From Saccoglossus kowalevskii (taxonomy: Eukaryota > Hemichordata > Enteropneusta > Harrimaniidae), in contig NW_003121924.1 of the NCBI RefSeq assembly GCF_000003605.2, forward strand, positions 22,742 through 57,007: 34,266 nucleotides of DNA, given 5' to 3'. A program made the translations under genes and the position numbers. Numbering within the stretch: position 1 is the first letter of the stretch; each line of letters opens with the position of its first letter. This document shows, piece by piece, positions 1 to 11,100 of this stretch. The notes under the pieces are model-generated. The model was not told the origin of the DNA. It saw only the letters and a list, made by a program, of their open reading frames with translations, and ran no database searches.

Positions 1-1707
1 TAAAAAGAAAGAAACAGCCTAACTCCGTCGTTATGTTTCTGCCACAAGCAGCTTCATAATCCATATCGTAACAACTAGTCGAAAAAGTCGAGGTAAATTA
101 AAAATCACTGCGCTGACCGAAAGGTTCCATTAAAAAAATCTGTAAGGTACTTGAATTTGTTTCCATAGAAACAATTAGAGCGGTTTCCATCGGCGTTAAG
201 TCGTTATCGATGGTGGCGAATTTGAATTAACATTTTTTGGAAAATACATGCACATGATGTTCATAATTTGCAAAAAAAATAATTTGGTTAAGTGTTTTTG
301 ATTTTCAAATATCCATTCACAGGGTACAACATGTACTGTAAAAGCATTTATTTTCACTGGCACTTACTAGTAATTTCACTATTTCGATGTTTGAGCAATT
401 AGGCTTTAACTTCACAGACTTGACAGAGAAACGATGACTTGTATGTTGTTATTTTACATATTCATGTGAATTTAATTTAACGGATTTTACTTATCAGCGA
501 AATTGCGAAATTAAAAACCAGCGTTTAATTAATGCATTTAACAGTATTAATTTCAGGAAATGTTTCTCTCGCAAACTATGTGCCTGCGTCTGACCTTAAT
601 ACTGCCCTCAACGCCGGGATATAGATATGTATATACTAGTACAATACTAAACGTTCTTTATTATTTAACAGTAGGTGACACGTGGTTGACAAATAAAATA
701 TAAGAGTTAATCGTGTGTACATCGGTGGACATTATTATGAATAACCGTCATCCCGATGACTCAGTGGCTTAGTGATCTAACGAGGTTATTGTCGCCGATG
801 TTACGGATTTAATACGATTCCATGGAAACAAATGCGACTACTGGTTTAGTAATAATATAGATGATTTGTAATTGATGTAGCATATATTAGTATATAACGA
901 GGACGGTATCACACATGTCCTTGTTGGAAACAGATGGACCAGTGTAATGCCCCACTGTTTAATTATCATGAACAAGGTGAGTTGATTTTTACCTCGCGTT
1001 CAGATTTGTGTTTGTTTAAAATGTACTCGATAGATCTTCGTGTTAATTAGTTTGTTTCAAATGTTGGTAGCGGTGGGTCTGGAAGAGGGTGGTAGCGGTG
1101 GGTCTGGAGGGGGTGGTAGCGTTGGGTTCTGGTGCGGGGTACATGTTCTGTGGTGACCTATATTATACGCTTCCGACGAATATTATAATAGGTCGGTTGT
1201 CTGGTACCATATGCGAAGTACTGAAACCACATCGCTTTTCTACGACGTTTACATACAAATAACCCAGTCAAAAGTATTTCCTTTTCATGAAAACAAATTC
1301 AAATCATCACAATTCCTCCCTGAAACATTGAATGTGCATATTTGCCTGGGGGCGCTGTTTACAAACATGTCGCTTCTTCTCGCCTTATAAATCAATGACA
1401 GATAGCTTGCCGTGTATTACAGATGTAGCACCCATACATTGCAGCGATGGACATCAAATACTGTATTGCAGTTTCTCTCGTAGCCAGCAGCGCCACGTTT
1501 TCCGTTTTTTTTACATGGATGCCTAATCGTTAAGATTTAAGCAAAAATCTTTGACTAGTATGTTGTCATGCAGCTCTAGAAGTCCCGAGTGATACTTTGC
1601 ATATTTTTGGGTACGATAACAGAATTAGTGAATATTCATTTCTTGAAATGTACACCTCATTTTAATTTTTTTAACAATTATTGTAGCAATATGTCAGTGT
1701 GTATAGG
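1..1707. other. 5' flank, no gene seen
   Basis: This stretch is AT-rich with frequent stops in all frames, and the two 64-codon ORFs at 1332-1526 and 1589-1783 have no recognisable content. It holds a 14-bp X-box-like palindrome at 159-172 and the G-rich minisatellite described separately. I see no rRNA, tRNA or conserved coding sequence. It may be intergenic or may be part of an unseen 5' noncoding intron of the gene that starts coding at 4958. Confidence 0.5.
1066..1140 (+). repeat. G-rich minisatellite, three copies of about 25 bp
   Basis: Three consecutive units start with GGTAGCG at 1066, 1091 and 1115, with lengths 25, 24 and 26. The first two are nearly identical (GGTAGCGGTGGGTCTGGA then AGAGGGT or GGGGGT); the third is more diverged. 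The + strand carries at least six runs of three or more G within 75 bases, in an otherwise AT-rich region, so a G-quadruplex is possible. Confidence 0.85.
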
Positions 1708-2515
1708 CAGAGGTACATTACTTGGGGTTTGCAACTACGGTGACATGATACTAAGATCTCATTTCAAACTCGCTCTCGCATAAGCGTTCCAACTCAGAAA
1801 AATGCGAATGCGCATGCCCGAGGTAACTAGAATACTGTGATGTCCAGGTGGATCAAAATAGCTACTCACGATATGACGGATTACAATAACTATATTTTCT
1901 GTACATTTTCGATGTATTACATTTTTTCACTATGAATGTTTTATTACAAACCGCCTATGTCATGTCAGAGGGTCATAACATGAGTCTCGCTATCTACGAG
2001 ATGAGACTTGAATGGGATCTTGGTATGGTGTCACCATACAGGGCTCATACCGCTAATTAAATTTCCATAGACGACAATGTTAACATATGACGAGATTGCT
2101 ATATGAAAATGATGAAGAAAGTTGAAAACATGGATTAAAAATGGGAAATCAACATGCCAGTAATCAACCATATGAAAAAAAAACTAACATGTTGGCCAGC
2201 TCAAACTCTTACAAATCTCAGGTAAACAAGACAACATCTACTGTATTTGGATTGCACCTAGAGAATTCACTGGAAAAACACCAATATTAGAACATCCAAA
2301 TACACACAGAATAAACCCACAGGTACACAGCCGCTAAGTAGTAACCAAAGGACCACATGTTGGTCTCACCTTTGACCAAGGTAATTACGCCCTCAAACAG
2401 GGAGCACCTGAGAAAAAAAAATATTTAAAAAATGTCATTGGTTCTTGCAGCCATTGGTTAATTAGTGGCATGTACAGTACTATGCGCGTTGCAAACCCCA
2501 AGTAATGTACCTCTG
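1708..2515. mobile_element. Putative hAT-like non-autonomous DNA transposon (808 bp)
   Basis: A perfect 28-bp terminal inverted repeat begins CAGAGGTACATTACTTGG at 1708-1735 and is mirrored at 2488-2515, ending in ACCTCTG. Immediately outside both ends is the same 7-mer, GTATAGG (1701-1707 and 2516-2522), which reads as a target-site duplication. A CAGAG start is typical of hAT termini, although hAT duplications are normally 8 bp. No transposase ORF lies inside, so the element would be non-autonomous. An imperfect inner inverted repeat (1736-1786 against 1988-2038) follows directly on from the left terminus. Confidence 0.75.
1736..2038. repeat. Subterminal inverted repeat inside the transposon
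   Basis: The 51 bases at 1736-1786 (starting TACGGTGACATGATAC) match the reverse complement of 1988-2038 at roughly three quarters of positions, best in the first 30 bases. The right arm ends in a small perfect hairpin, TATGGTG-T-CACCATA at 2024-2038. Confidence 0.6.
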
Positions 2516-3625
2516 GTATAGGTTATATACGGATATCTTGGACGCCATCTTGTATTTCATAGGGTTTAAAGGTCACAAATGGCAACCTTCTCGTTCTGAA
2601 TTTCACTAACGAACAATAATATCAACATCGTCAACATTTAACAAACATTGCAACATAGAACCGCAATTTACTTACACAAGTTTCTACATTATTAGTCTAA
2701 TAGTATTGACTATTTGTGTGCCCAGACATAATGTGCATGTATGCTTATATATAATTTTGATATTTGGATTCTACATTAAAACTACATGAACTTTTTTACA
2801 ATCAATTGTTTGTGCAAAACAAAATATTTTGGCGGGAAAATGAGATAATTTGTCGCTTTAATTCATGTATTTTTCAAACCCACCCGAAATTGGGCGATTA
2901 CCCATTGTTTACCTTTCCCACACACGATAAAGAATCATACAAATATATTTCAATGTCCTAGCTCAATCTAAAACTGTTCTATATGATGACTGCATACAAG
3001 CTTAACAATCCTACCAAAGCTAAAACTACGATGCCTTCGTATCTGCTAACCCCGGCGACTTGTCCAAACAGCAAGGGCTAAAAACAGTAACAATGCTATG
3101 TAATACAATGACACTCCATATGCATACTGAATATAACTTGTTTTAAATATTGTGTGTCGATCACAAATTCGAAATGACAACATTGTACCTACATTTCAAG
3201 TACAATATAAGGCCATTATGAGTATGGAATTGCCCTTCACCACACACACTGTTTTATACATTGATACATTGTGACCATGCAACAACACAGCTCGTCGATC
3301 TGCAAATCGTAGGTTCTAATCGACCCATTTTTAAATAGTGAGGGGCAAGTAGTACTCACATGGATCACGTGAAAACAAACTAAGAGAGTACAGTTTGAAA
3401 CAACGCAAGTGTGCTTTCCTGTCAGTGCTGAACGAAAACTGTCCGCTGTCAACCAAAATATAGTATTATCACGTTTGATCATTTAAAGCTAAGTTTTATG
3501 ATACTATTTGACTTATTTGGTTTGACCAAAATATAAAAATATGATCTAATGTATAGGCTATGTTTTGTGAAGCCGTACAACCACATAACACAATAAAAAA
3601 CTGTTAATTAAAAAAAAATTGTGAT
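2516..3625. other. Noncoding stretch, nothing recognised
   Basis: This is AT-rich sequence with scattered short ORFs (65 codons at 2764 on +, 81 codons at 3237-3482 on -). None has recognisable composition or motifs, and both lengths are expected by chance in sequence like this. Confidence 0.5.
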
Positions 3626-3960
3626 TTGAATTGAATTTAAAGCTCTACAGTCGTCGCACCACACCATGTTCAATAAGTGAATTGAATATCCGGTTGGAAT
3701 TGAATTCATTGCACAATTTGAATTGAGTTGAATTGAATACCTGGTTTGAATTGAATTCATTGCCCAATTTGAATTGAGTTGAACTGAAAATCCGATTTGA
3801 ACTTTGAATTGAATTGCATTAAATTCATTGCTCGGTTTGAAAAAAATAGTACAAATCTTTAACGCACATCATATGTCAATTAAAAAAATGAATTTATTTG
3901 AGTTGATTTGATTTAACTTGAATTGAACGCTCAATTCAACTTGAATCGGGTATCTTATTC
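3626..3960. repeat. TTGAA-rich degenerate repeat containing 51-bp units
   Basis: The sequence is dominated by the pentamer TTGAA/TTGAATTGAA. Within it, two units of 51 bp (3692-3742 and 3743-3793), each starting GGTT(G/T)GAATTGAATTCATT, are nearly identical, and a third, degraded unit begins at 3794. The pattern suggests a simple pentamer array that later amplified as a higher-order unit. Confidence 0.75.
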
Positions 3961-4957
3961 AATTTAAAGAAATTACATATTCATCTGATTAAAATATTTA
4001 GCTAATGATGATAACACGTGAAATCACAATGCCAAACTGTACTAGTGTATTTTATAGCCGGGTATTATTGTGAATAGTGTCCCCCATTCCTGTGTAACGT
4101 ATAAAACCTTCACAGGCCTCGACACTCGTGAAACTCGCTACATTGAATACAAATGTGCGACACTCATGTTCAATGCCGAGTATATTTCGTCGGCTGCCAT
4201 GTGACATCAAACAGCTGTCGAGTTTTGTAGTTTATAAACCATACAATAAGTGGCGCTCTAGTTTGGTAGGTTATGATATGTACACTGCGTCGCCGTTCCG
4301 TTCATTCACCGCCATGCACTGGGAAATAAGACAGTATTTCGATAACCAGTACAATACGACCACCTGCTCTGTGTTCGTACAGCCGCGGCTGCACAACAAA
4401 ACGATGGTTGATTTCCATTCGATATTGACAGGGGGGGGGATGATGAAAATTCATAGCAACGGTTTAGTTTAATTTCATCACGAATGATATACTAAATTAA
4501 ATTTTTATCGATCGAACACACTCCGTTAAAAGGGCCGCCATGGAAGTCACGACATGCACCCCACACTCGAATGGAATGATCCACATTTTTAGATATTCTC
4601 ACTTCGTTCGTGGACTCGCAGGGGAAACGTTCTATGCTTTATTCATTCCGTTCAGCAATGTTATCATAATTCGCCTTTTTTTTTTTAACGAGACAGTACC
4701 AAACAAGATGTGATAGCGCCGATTTTACCGACTACGAATATAGGGTGTGTGTTGTACAGTGCCACAATTATACCATAGAATCGAGCAGTTTCAGCGTAAT
4801 CTTCAACATGACGGACTCCAGGAGATGTAAACGCCTTTACAACGATCATGTCAGCTTTTCTTATTTCCTAATTGTAGTCTCCGTTTTGCGCTGTAAACGT
4901 AAAATATAAGTATTATGCGGATTGGTACGCCACGTACCAACTCCGTGGTTTGGAGAA
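3961..4957 (+). promoter_or_regulatory. Immediate 5' flank / possible 5' UTR of the Piccolo-like gene
   Basis: There is no supported gene here. A TATAAAA at 4100-4106 is the only conventional core-promoter-like motif; it is about 850 bp from the start codon and could be chance. The last 150 bases contain two upstream ORFs (ATG at 4808 and at 4915) and a hairpin at 4922-4940. A run of nine G occurs at about 4430 and a T-run at about 4675. The 114-codon ORF at 4128-4472 lacks an ATG start and any familiar motif. Confidence 0.35.
4922..4940 (+). promoter_or_regulatory. Hairpin 17 nt upstream of the start codon
   Basis: TTGGTACG (4922-4929) is followed by the 3-nt loop CCA and its exact reverse complement CGTACCAA (4933-4940). 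If the region is transcribed, an 8-bp stem would sit 17 nt before the ATG at 4958. Confidence 0.5.
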
Positions 4958-5199
4958 ATGGGTAACCAGGCCAGCGGTGACGATTCAGCAAGCTATACCA
5001 CTACGGATTTCGATGCGGACTCGGATATCTACAGCCTTTATTCGCAGGTAGCAGCAGCCTCTAGTAGGGCTTCTTCGCCGGTACCCATGGAACCCCCGGA
5101 AGCTGATCTTAGCCACCTCACGGAGGAGGAGCGTGCACACATTGCAAGTGTGCTGGAGAGAGCAAGACTGCTACAGGACCGCGAAGAACAACGTGTCCG
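4958..5199 (+). CDS. PCLO: Exon 1: start codon, MGN N-terminus and Rab-binding helix
   Basis: This exon encodes residues 1-80 plus two bases of codon 81. The ATG at 4958 is the first in-frame Met after an in-frame TAA at 4907-4909, and its context (GAAATGG, purine at -3, G at +4) is favourable. MGNQAS fits the N-myristoylation consensus (Gly2, small residue at position 6) and resembles the MGNE start of vertebrate Piccolo and Bassoon as I remember them. Residues 11-50 are acidic and Ser-rich. From residue 50, DLSHLTEEER begins the amphipathic helix that in RIM and rabphilin binds Rab3/Rab27. The donor is CCG|GTACGT at 5200. Untranslated sequence upstream belongs to the same exon or to an earlier noncoding exon; the transcription start cannot be placed. 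Confidence 0.9.
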
Positions 5200-8100
5200 G
5201 TACGTATACTATAAATTTTAAAAAAGTGTCTATTTAGTTATTAATGAAGAAAATGTACTTGAGTCGTTTAGTGAACCCCACCCCGACAAATTGACGTGAG
5301 ATAGAAACATACGGATCGGCGTATCGGTATAATAGTCATTCAGTTCCCTTCCATGTCATCTGATTAGGTTTTAAACAAGACAAAAAAGATTACACAAAAA
5401 TTGTGTTTTTATTTGTTATTTTTATGCTACAGGGAGCTTGAAACCGAGTATACCACATTTGCCGAGAATATCATACGCCGGTCGTCGTTAACAGAGCTAG
5501 ACAAGACGGACGTATGTCCAATTTGTCTAACAACCGAAATACCCATGTTTCCACAACAGCTAGAAGCAGCGGGAATTGACCCCGGTATCGTGTGCGGAGA
5601 CTGTGAGCGCAGAATTTGCTCAAAATGTGGATCGTATTACACGTCCGTGGCTACAAAGGTAAGCCCAACCATATATCTGAATTATACAAGTAGTACATGA
5701 GTGTGGCGTAGCGTAGCAGTTTATAATCACCGCCAAATGTATGAATTACAATTTTCGAGAAAAATTATTAATTGATATCGAAGTCAACGGTGTCTGTGAC
5801 AATAATAGCTGAAACAATGAAATTTAATCAGCGCGGACGCATAACTACTGCTTTTCACGTTTTATCATTGATGTTTCATGATTATGTTAATTACGTACGG
5901 AGAGTCACATTTATTGGTTTCCCAGTCGACACCACGACACTCAACCTCAAATGTTTAACTGCTTTTTATTCCCACGTGAGGTGATCCCTCCCAATGTTTT
6001 CATTTCGTTCTTTATATAGAGTGTACCTTGCTAAGGTTCGGTTCGCCGGTATATAAGCCTGTTTATTCAGCGCGGCGCTCTCAAGTTGGCGAAAACCTTT
6101 AGTGATCCCCAAGCTCACTGAATACATCGTTAGACTCATTGAATGCATACATTATTAAATATGCTTGTATATCTTCATGGCGGACTGTCGAAACGCAATT
6201 TCCGGTACGTCGGCCTCTGATGGATCTGATTATAATGAACGTCGCTACAGCGCTGTACGATGACAGCAAGGAATGCCCATCGTACAGCGACCCGGCCTCC
6301 CCACATCATTCATTCATTTTAAGTACGCGATTTTTTTTCTATTTCTCACCGTAAATCTCGTTCTCCCACTCTCCACTAAAATAAATAAGATAAATTAAAA
6401 ATCTACACCCCCTAATAATACAATAATAACCCACAGTTAAATTGTCCCCATTTTATATAACGGTTTTTATAATACGCTTATCTGACCGGCATCAATACGG
6501 CTGGATTATAATGAGATATCTAGGGTTTAAGAAGCACGATAATGTCCGTTACTTTCAAGCAATGATTCACCAGGGATTATACTCTGTTGTCACATGTATA
6601 TACGACACCTGGCCCCTCATACAATTACGTGACGTTTCAGTAATAAATATATAAGTTCCGACCCCTTTTCATCCTCATTTCTTATTTTTACATCCATACT
6701 GCTAATTGCATATTGATGAATTATTATGGGTGCGGTTGGTTTAATATGATACATATCGGGTGAGTGTGTGTGTGTGTGTATGTTGGGGGTATTATATGCG
6801 GTACACGTACACGTTCACATCCGTTAACGAAGCATAGCAAGTGTTTCCTCCAGTTCTTAATAATTACATTATAAATTGACCGATGTGTATGTTTATATGA
6901 TGTATTTATAATAATTGAATTCCGAAGAACAATATAGTACATAATCGTCAGAGTATTAGGAAGGTAAATTCTCTTTTTACTTCCATGAGCATTTTAATCT
7001 GAACCTGAAAGCATTAGGAGTTCGCGCAGACGACAGTGAATGTATGTAAACCAACCTACTCACTCAGCATCGTTTGTACTAATTAAGTAATTGCGCGCCG
7101 TTCAAACACGCCATATTTGTACGTAGCGGAATCATTTCACCGGCCTATTGCTCCAGTGGATTAGGCATCGCTACCGGCTTGAGTTATTAGCCAAATCACA
7201 ACTGATTACGACATAATGAATAAACAGATTCAAGTCAAATGGATACATTGCGAACACACTGTTTATATATGGATACTTAAGCCGTATTCGAATTTGTTGT
7301 TAAATTTAAGATGAATCATAATTCACTGATTCGCGATGCGTATTGATATCCAACCAGAATGAAATATCATAAATACTCATTAAACGAAAATGCATCAAAC
7401 GCCACAGAGCCTTCAAATGAAATGAATTGTACTATAATTGCGAATACTATCGACGTTCCACCAGCATGAAGACCGAACAAGCAGAGTCGATATAGAACAG
7501 TAGTGTGTGGTCACGCTTACTGAGAAGTTTCGGTTGGTGTATGACCCGGATGTGTGCAATACCGAGCCACCTGTCAATTTTGCAAACTTACACGATCGTT
7601 TGTATCAAACTATAATTTAACATAATCATTTGACTAATAATGTCCCAGACAACTCACGGATGCACAGTGACTGAAATATATGATTTTTTCTGTTACAGTA
7701 TTAGTGTCTAGTGGCTGAGAAGGGTGTACACATGCAAGACACACATGTCGTTGAACCACGATACGTGTTCATCAACAATACACACATATATACATTTGTA
7801 TAACACACACTGTTCATTCGACATCTCATGTCGCCATGTGCTGATGTGAACTGTTACTATGGCAACGCTGAAAAATAAAACCACACTATTGACCTAAATT
7901 TAAATTAACAGAAATCTCCGTTAAGCAATCTCGTGAGGGCGCTAGTGTTATATATATTACTGACTTCAAGCCAAGCGGAGCGATAACAACTGAATTTTTC
8001 GACGTACAACTTGTCAAATCAAAATAGCTATCTAAATTAACATGAGTGCAGAAATATGAATAACAATAATTCACTGAATATTATAGTCATCAAAAACGAT

Positions 8101-11100
8101 ATACTCGTCATGATGGAGGACTGTGTTACAATTTCAAGTATTATTTTTCTAATCGACGACTCAGTGAAACGTTTTTTATTCTATTGTGCCGCCCTGATTT
8201 CCGGTTTCATTTTAATGCTCTACTTAGCTTTCTGCACACGCCCAGTCGACGTAGATTTCCTTCTAGGTGACCGCATCAACCGTTCTATTTTGCATTCACA
8301 CCTGCCCTGTATATTTCTGCCGTTATATCACGTGTGCATACTCCCGTATATTGTGATGCGTGAATTTGCAAGCTGAACACCACTCTATGTCAGTAACGAG
8401 TGAGATGCGGAGCAGTAAGGTCATCGCAGCATGTAACAACCACTGTTTTGTCGTTACAAATTGGGATGTCGATTTTATTTTCCCAGAACTCCGCGATAAG
8501 GCCCTCTAGCTTAACGATGAATAACATAAGTATAACATCACAACATTAGTATCTTTAGTTAAAGGGCGGTAGTCGACGCGCCACGCATGCGCGAGCTATA
8601 TGGGTCTCATATAAATAAAGATGGCGACTTTGACTGTTGCGCAGATTGACTAGTACAAACTGAGACGTTACCAAGCTTTAATTAAGCATTTTTATAGGTG
8701 ATTGGAAGGTATCGAAGGAGCCACCGGCTGTAATTAGTGCAAGTCGCGCCCAGGTCAAATCTCATACTTGTGATTTTCATTAGAAGAGCGTACTGGATTG
8801 TAGGAAAATAAATGTTTATCAACACAAATGTCGCACATGCGCAGTGCCACGACCACCATCCTTTAAAGATGATATTCATATTCGTGTCGCATCTACGTGA
8901 TATTAGCGCAACAATGGCATAGAATCTGAAAATGTGAAGCAAAATTTACAAAAAATTAATACCAGCAAGTTAGATTGTAGATGTTTGTGTTGACGCGATA
9001 TGCAGGGAATGATAAGTCCCTTTCATTATCCACACAGTACCTTTCATCCATTTACTAGGTAAACAATTCACTCCTTCTTATAGCTTGATTTCGCTAACTT
9101 TGTTAAATTTTAGAACGAAGGATATGGTCACCTGATATGGTCACCTGATATGGTCACCTGATTATTATGGTAAAGGTTTGCCTAATTCCAAAGAAAACTA
9201 TTTCTACTGAAAATTTAGACAGTAAGCAAGACCAGAAACATACTAAGTATAAATCAATACATTTCTTGGTTTTTGTTGATGTTGACCCCCGTGACTATCT
9301 GGAAAAAATCAAAATAACCATCAAATGAACAGATTTGTATCATTCTGGGGAGAGCCTAGCAAAATATACCAAATGAGATATGGGACAGATTTTATAACAG
9401 AAGCAAGCTGAATAAAAGTGACAGTTATTACAATAAGTAACAGTTATTACAATTTGTTCAACAAACAAACTGATGCATATGGCACTGTAAGGAAACCAAG
9501 TCAGGTACAAGCTAATCCGAGTCAGGTAGGAACCAACCCGAGTCGGGTACGAACTAATCCGAGTCAGGTACGAACTAACCCGATTCAGGTACGACCTAAC
9601 CCGAGTTAAGTACGAACTAACCCGATTCAGGTACGACCTAACCCGAGGTAGCTACAACTAACTCGAGTTAAGTACCAACTAACCCAAACACGTTCACAGG
9701 CATCATCAATATCTAGCCACGCTATTTGCTTCTTGAAAAAAAAAAACACGTCTGAATTGACTAGTCATAAAATATAACACATGTTTGCGTGGGAACAGAG
9801 CTTGGATGGGAATGTTGGCTTAAATAATACTAGCTCATCACACAATAACGGGTAACGCGTCGTCTTTTATTTCCAAAATAAACATTTTTCAAAAATGCTT
9901 GTATACTAATATGTATACTAAAGGTTACCAATAGATAATACTATAATTATTCGTTTAACTGAGTATAAATAATGTGTAAATAAGAGTGGCATTGATGTAT
10001 GAGAAATGTATAAACCGAGATCCTTCCGGGACTATTGGTATCATGAATAAACGAAGCTTATAAACTTATTATAGACTATTCGTTATAAAACCCAATCACT
10101 CAAGAAAATAAAACAGGAAACAGATTCAGAATTCATATCGTCTAAATTTGTAATCAATACAATGTGATAGGTGACAACCACTATCGTAACAGATATAGTA
10201 ATTGCAGCGTGTAGTACTGTTGTTTGTTTCGTGAATTTCTAAAACAAAAGTCTACCCGCTGATCCGTCGAGGCTACGTTCAAGGCGTGGGCACGAAGAAC
10301 TGTATAAATCTGTGTTATATTATAGTGAATCGGTTGAATTTCTCAATTTTTATTGTATACCTGATATTTTCCCCTCGTAAATCCCCAACCATAGGGGCAC
10401 CTTTAATTAATTTCATATGTTCAGTTTGTACGCCGGCAGAACTCATTCCACAAGAACACCTCCAGTCACAATTAGTAATATGTAAGATTACAACACATTT
10501 ACAGCTGTTTAAAACTTAAACCTTGAAATCAACACTTTCACGGAATATCCCACTGTTTTATTATTAGGATACCATACTGCATGTAGTGTTGATTTTCAAA
10601 CAACCTATGAAAATAATTTATTTGTCACGTTCAAGGATAAGTCTTACAGTAGTGTTTGATTATTCTTTATAATACGCATTCTGTATTAGTCTACTTCGTG
10701 GCGTCGTACTGCTGAATCATTATTTTACGGTCTAAGTTGGCTTCATTACGGCGAATTTAGTTCACCGAGCGCGTAATTAAGCTGGTATGAGTCGCTGAAG
10801 TATCATTATCACGAAGTATCACGATTAGTTTACAAGATGGTGACTGTATTATACCAGTGAGGCTACATTCGTAATCTGCTTATTCGTTTTTTAATCCCCC
10901 AGCCGCCTCATTGTGATGTAATTAAAACATGACAGATTGTCTAATAATTATATTTTCACCTCTGCACATGTTATACCGAGATACAAATAACCAAGTATCC
11001 TAGCAACTAAAATACTGTGCTGTCTGCGCAGTGTTTGCTTTGTACATAACTCAAATCACGTGAAATTGTATTTCGTAGTAACTCTCATTAACTTTACCCG

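Noticed and set aside
1066-1140. Resemblance to an engineered Gly-Gly-Ser linker sequence
   Set aside because: The units differ in length, contain stops in the Gly/Ser frame and sit in ordinary genomic flank, so it is a natural G-rich minisatellite.
4128-4472. 114-codon ORF preceded by TATAAAA at 4100
   Set aside because: It starts with GTG rather than ATG, has no family-like content and no splice context; the TATA motif alone is weak evidence.
8056-8376. 106-codon ORF with a hydrophobic segment (about residues 40-60) in intron 2
   Set aside because: About one ORF of this length is expected by chance in 17 kb of AT-rich DNA read in six frames; there is no recognisable motif and AT-rich composition readily yields hydrophobic stretches.
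9418-9609. 63-codon ORF with a heptapeptide repeat
   Set aside because: The reading frame is a by-product of a 21-bp minisatellite; flanks show no coding character and it begins with a non-ATG codon.
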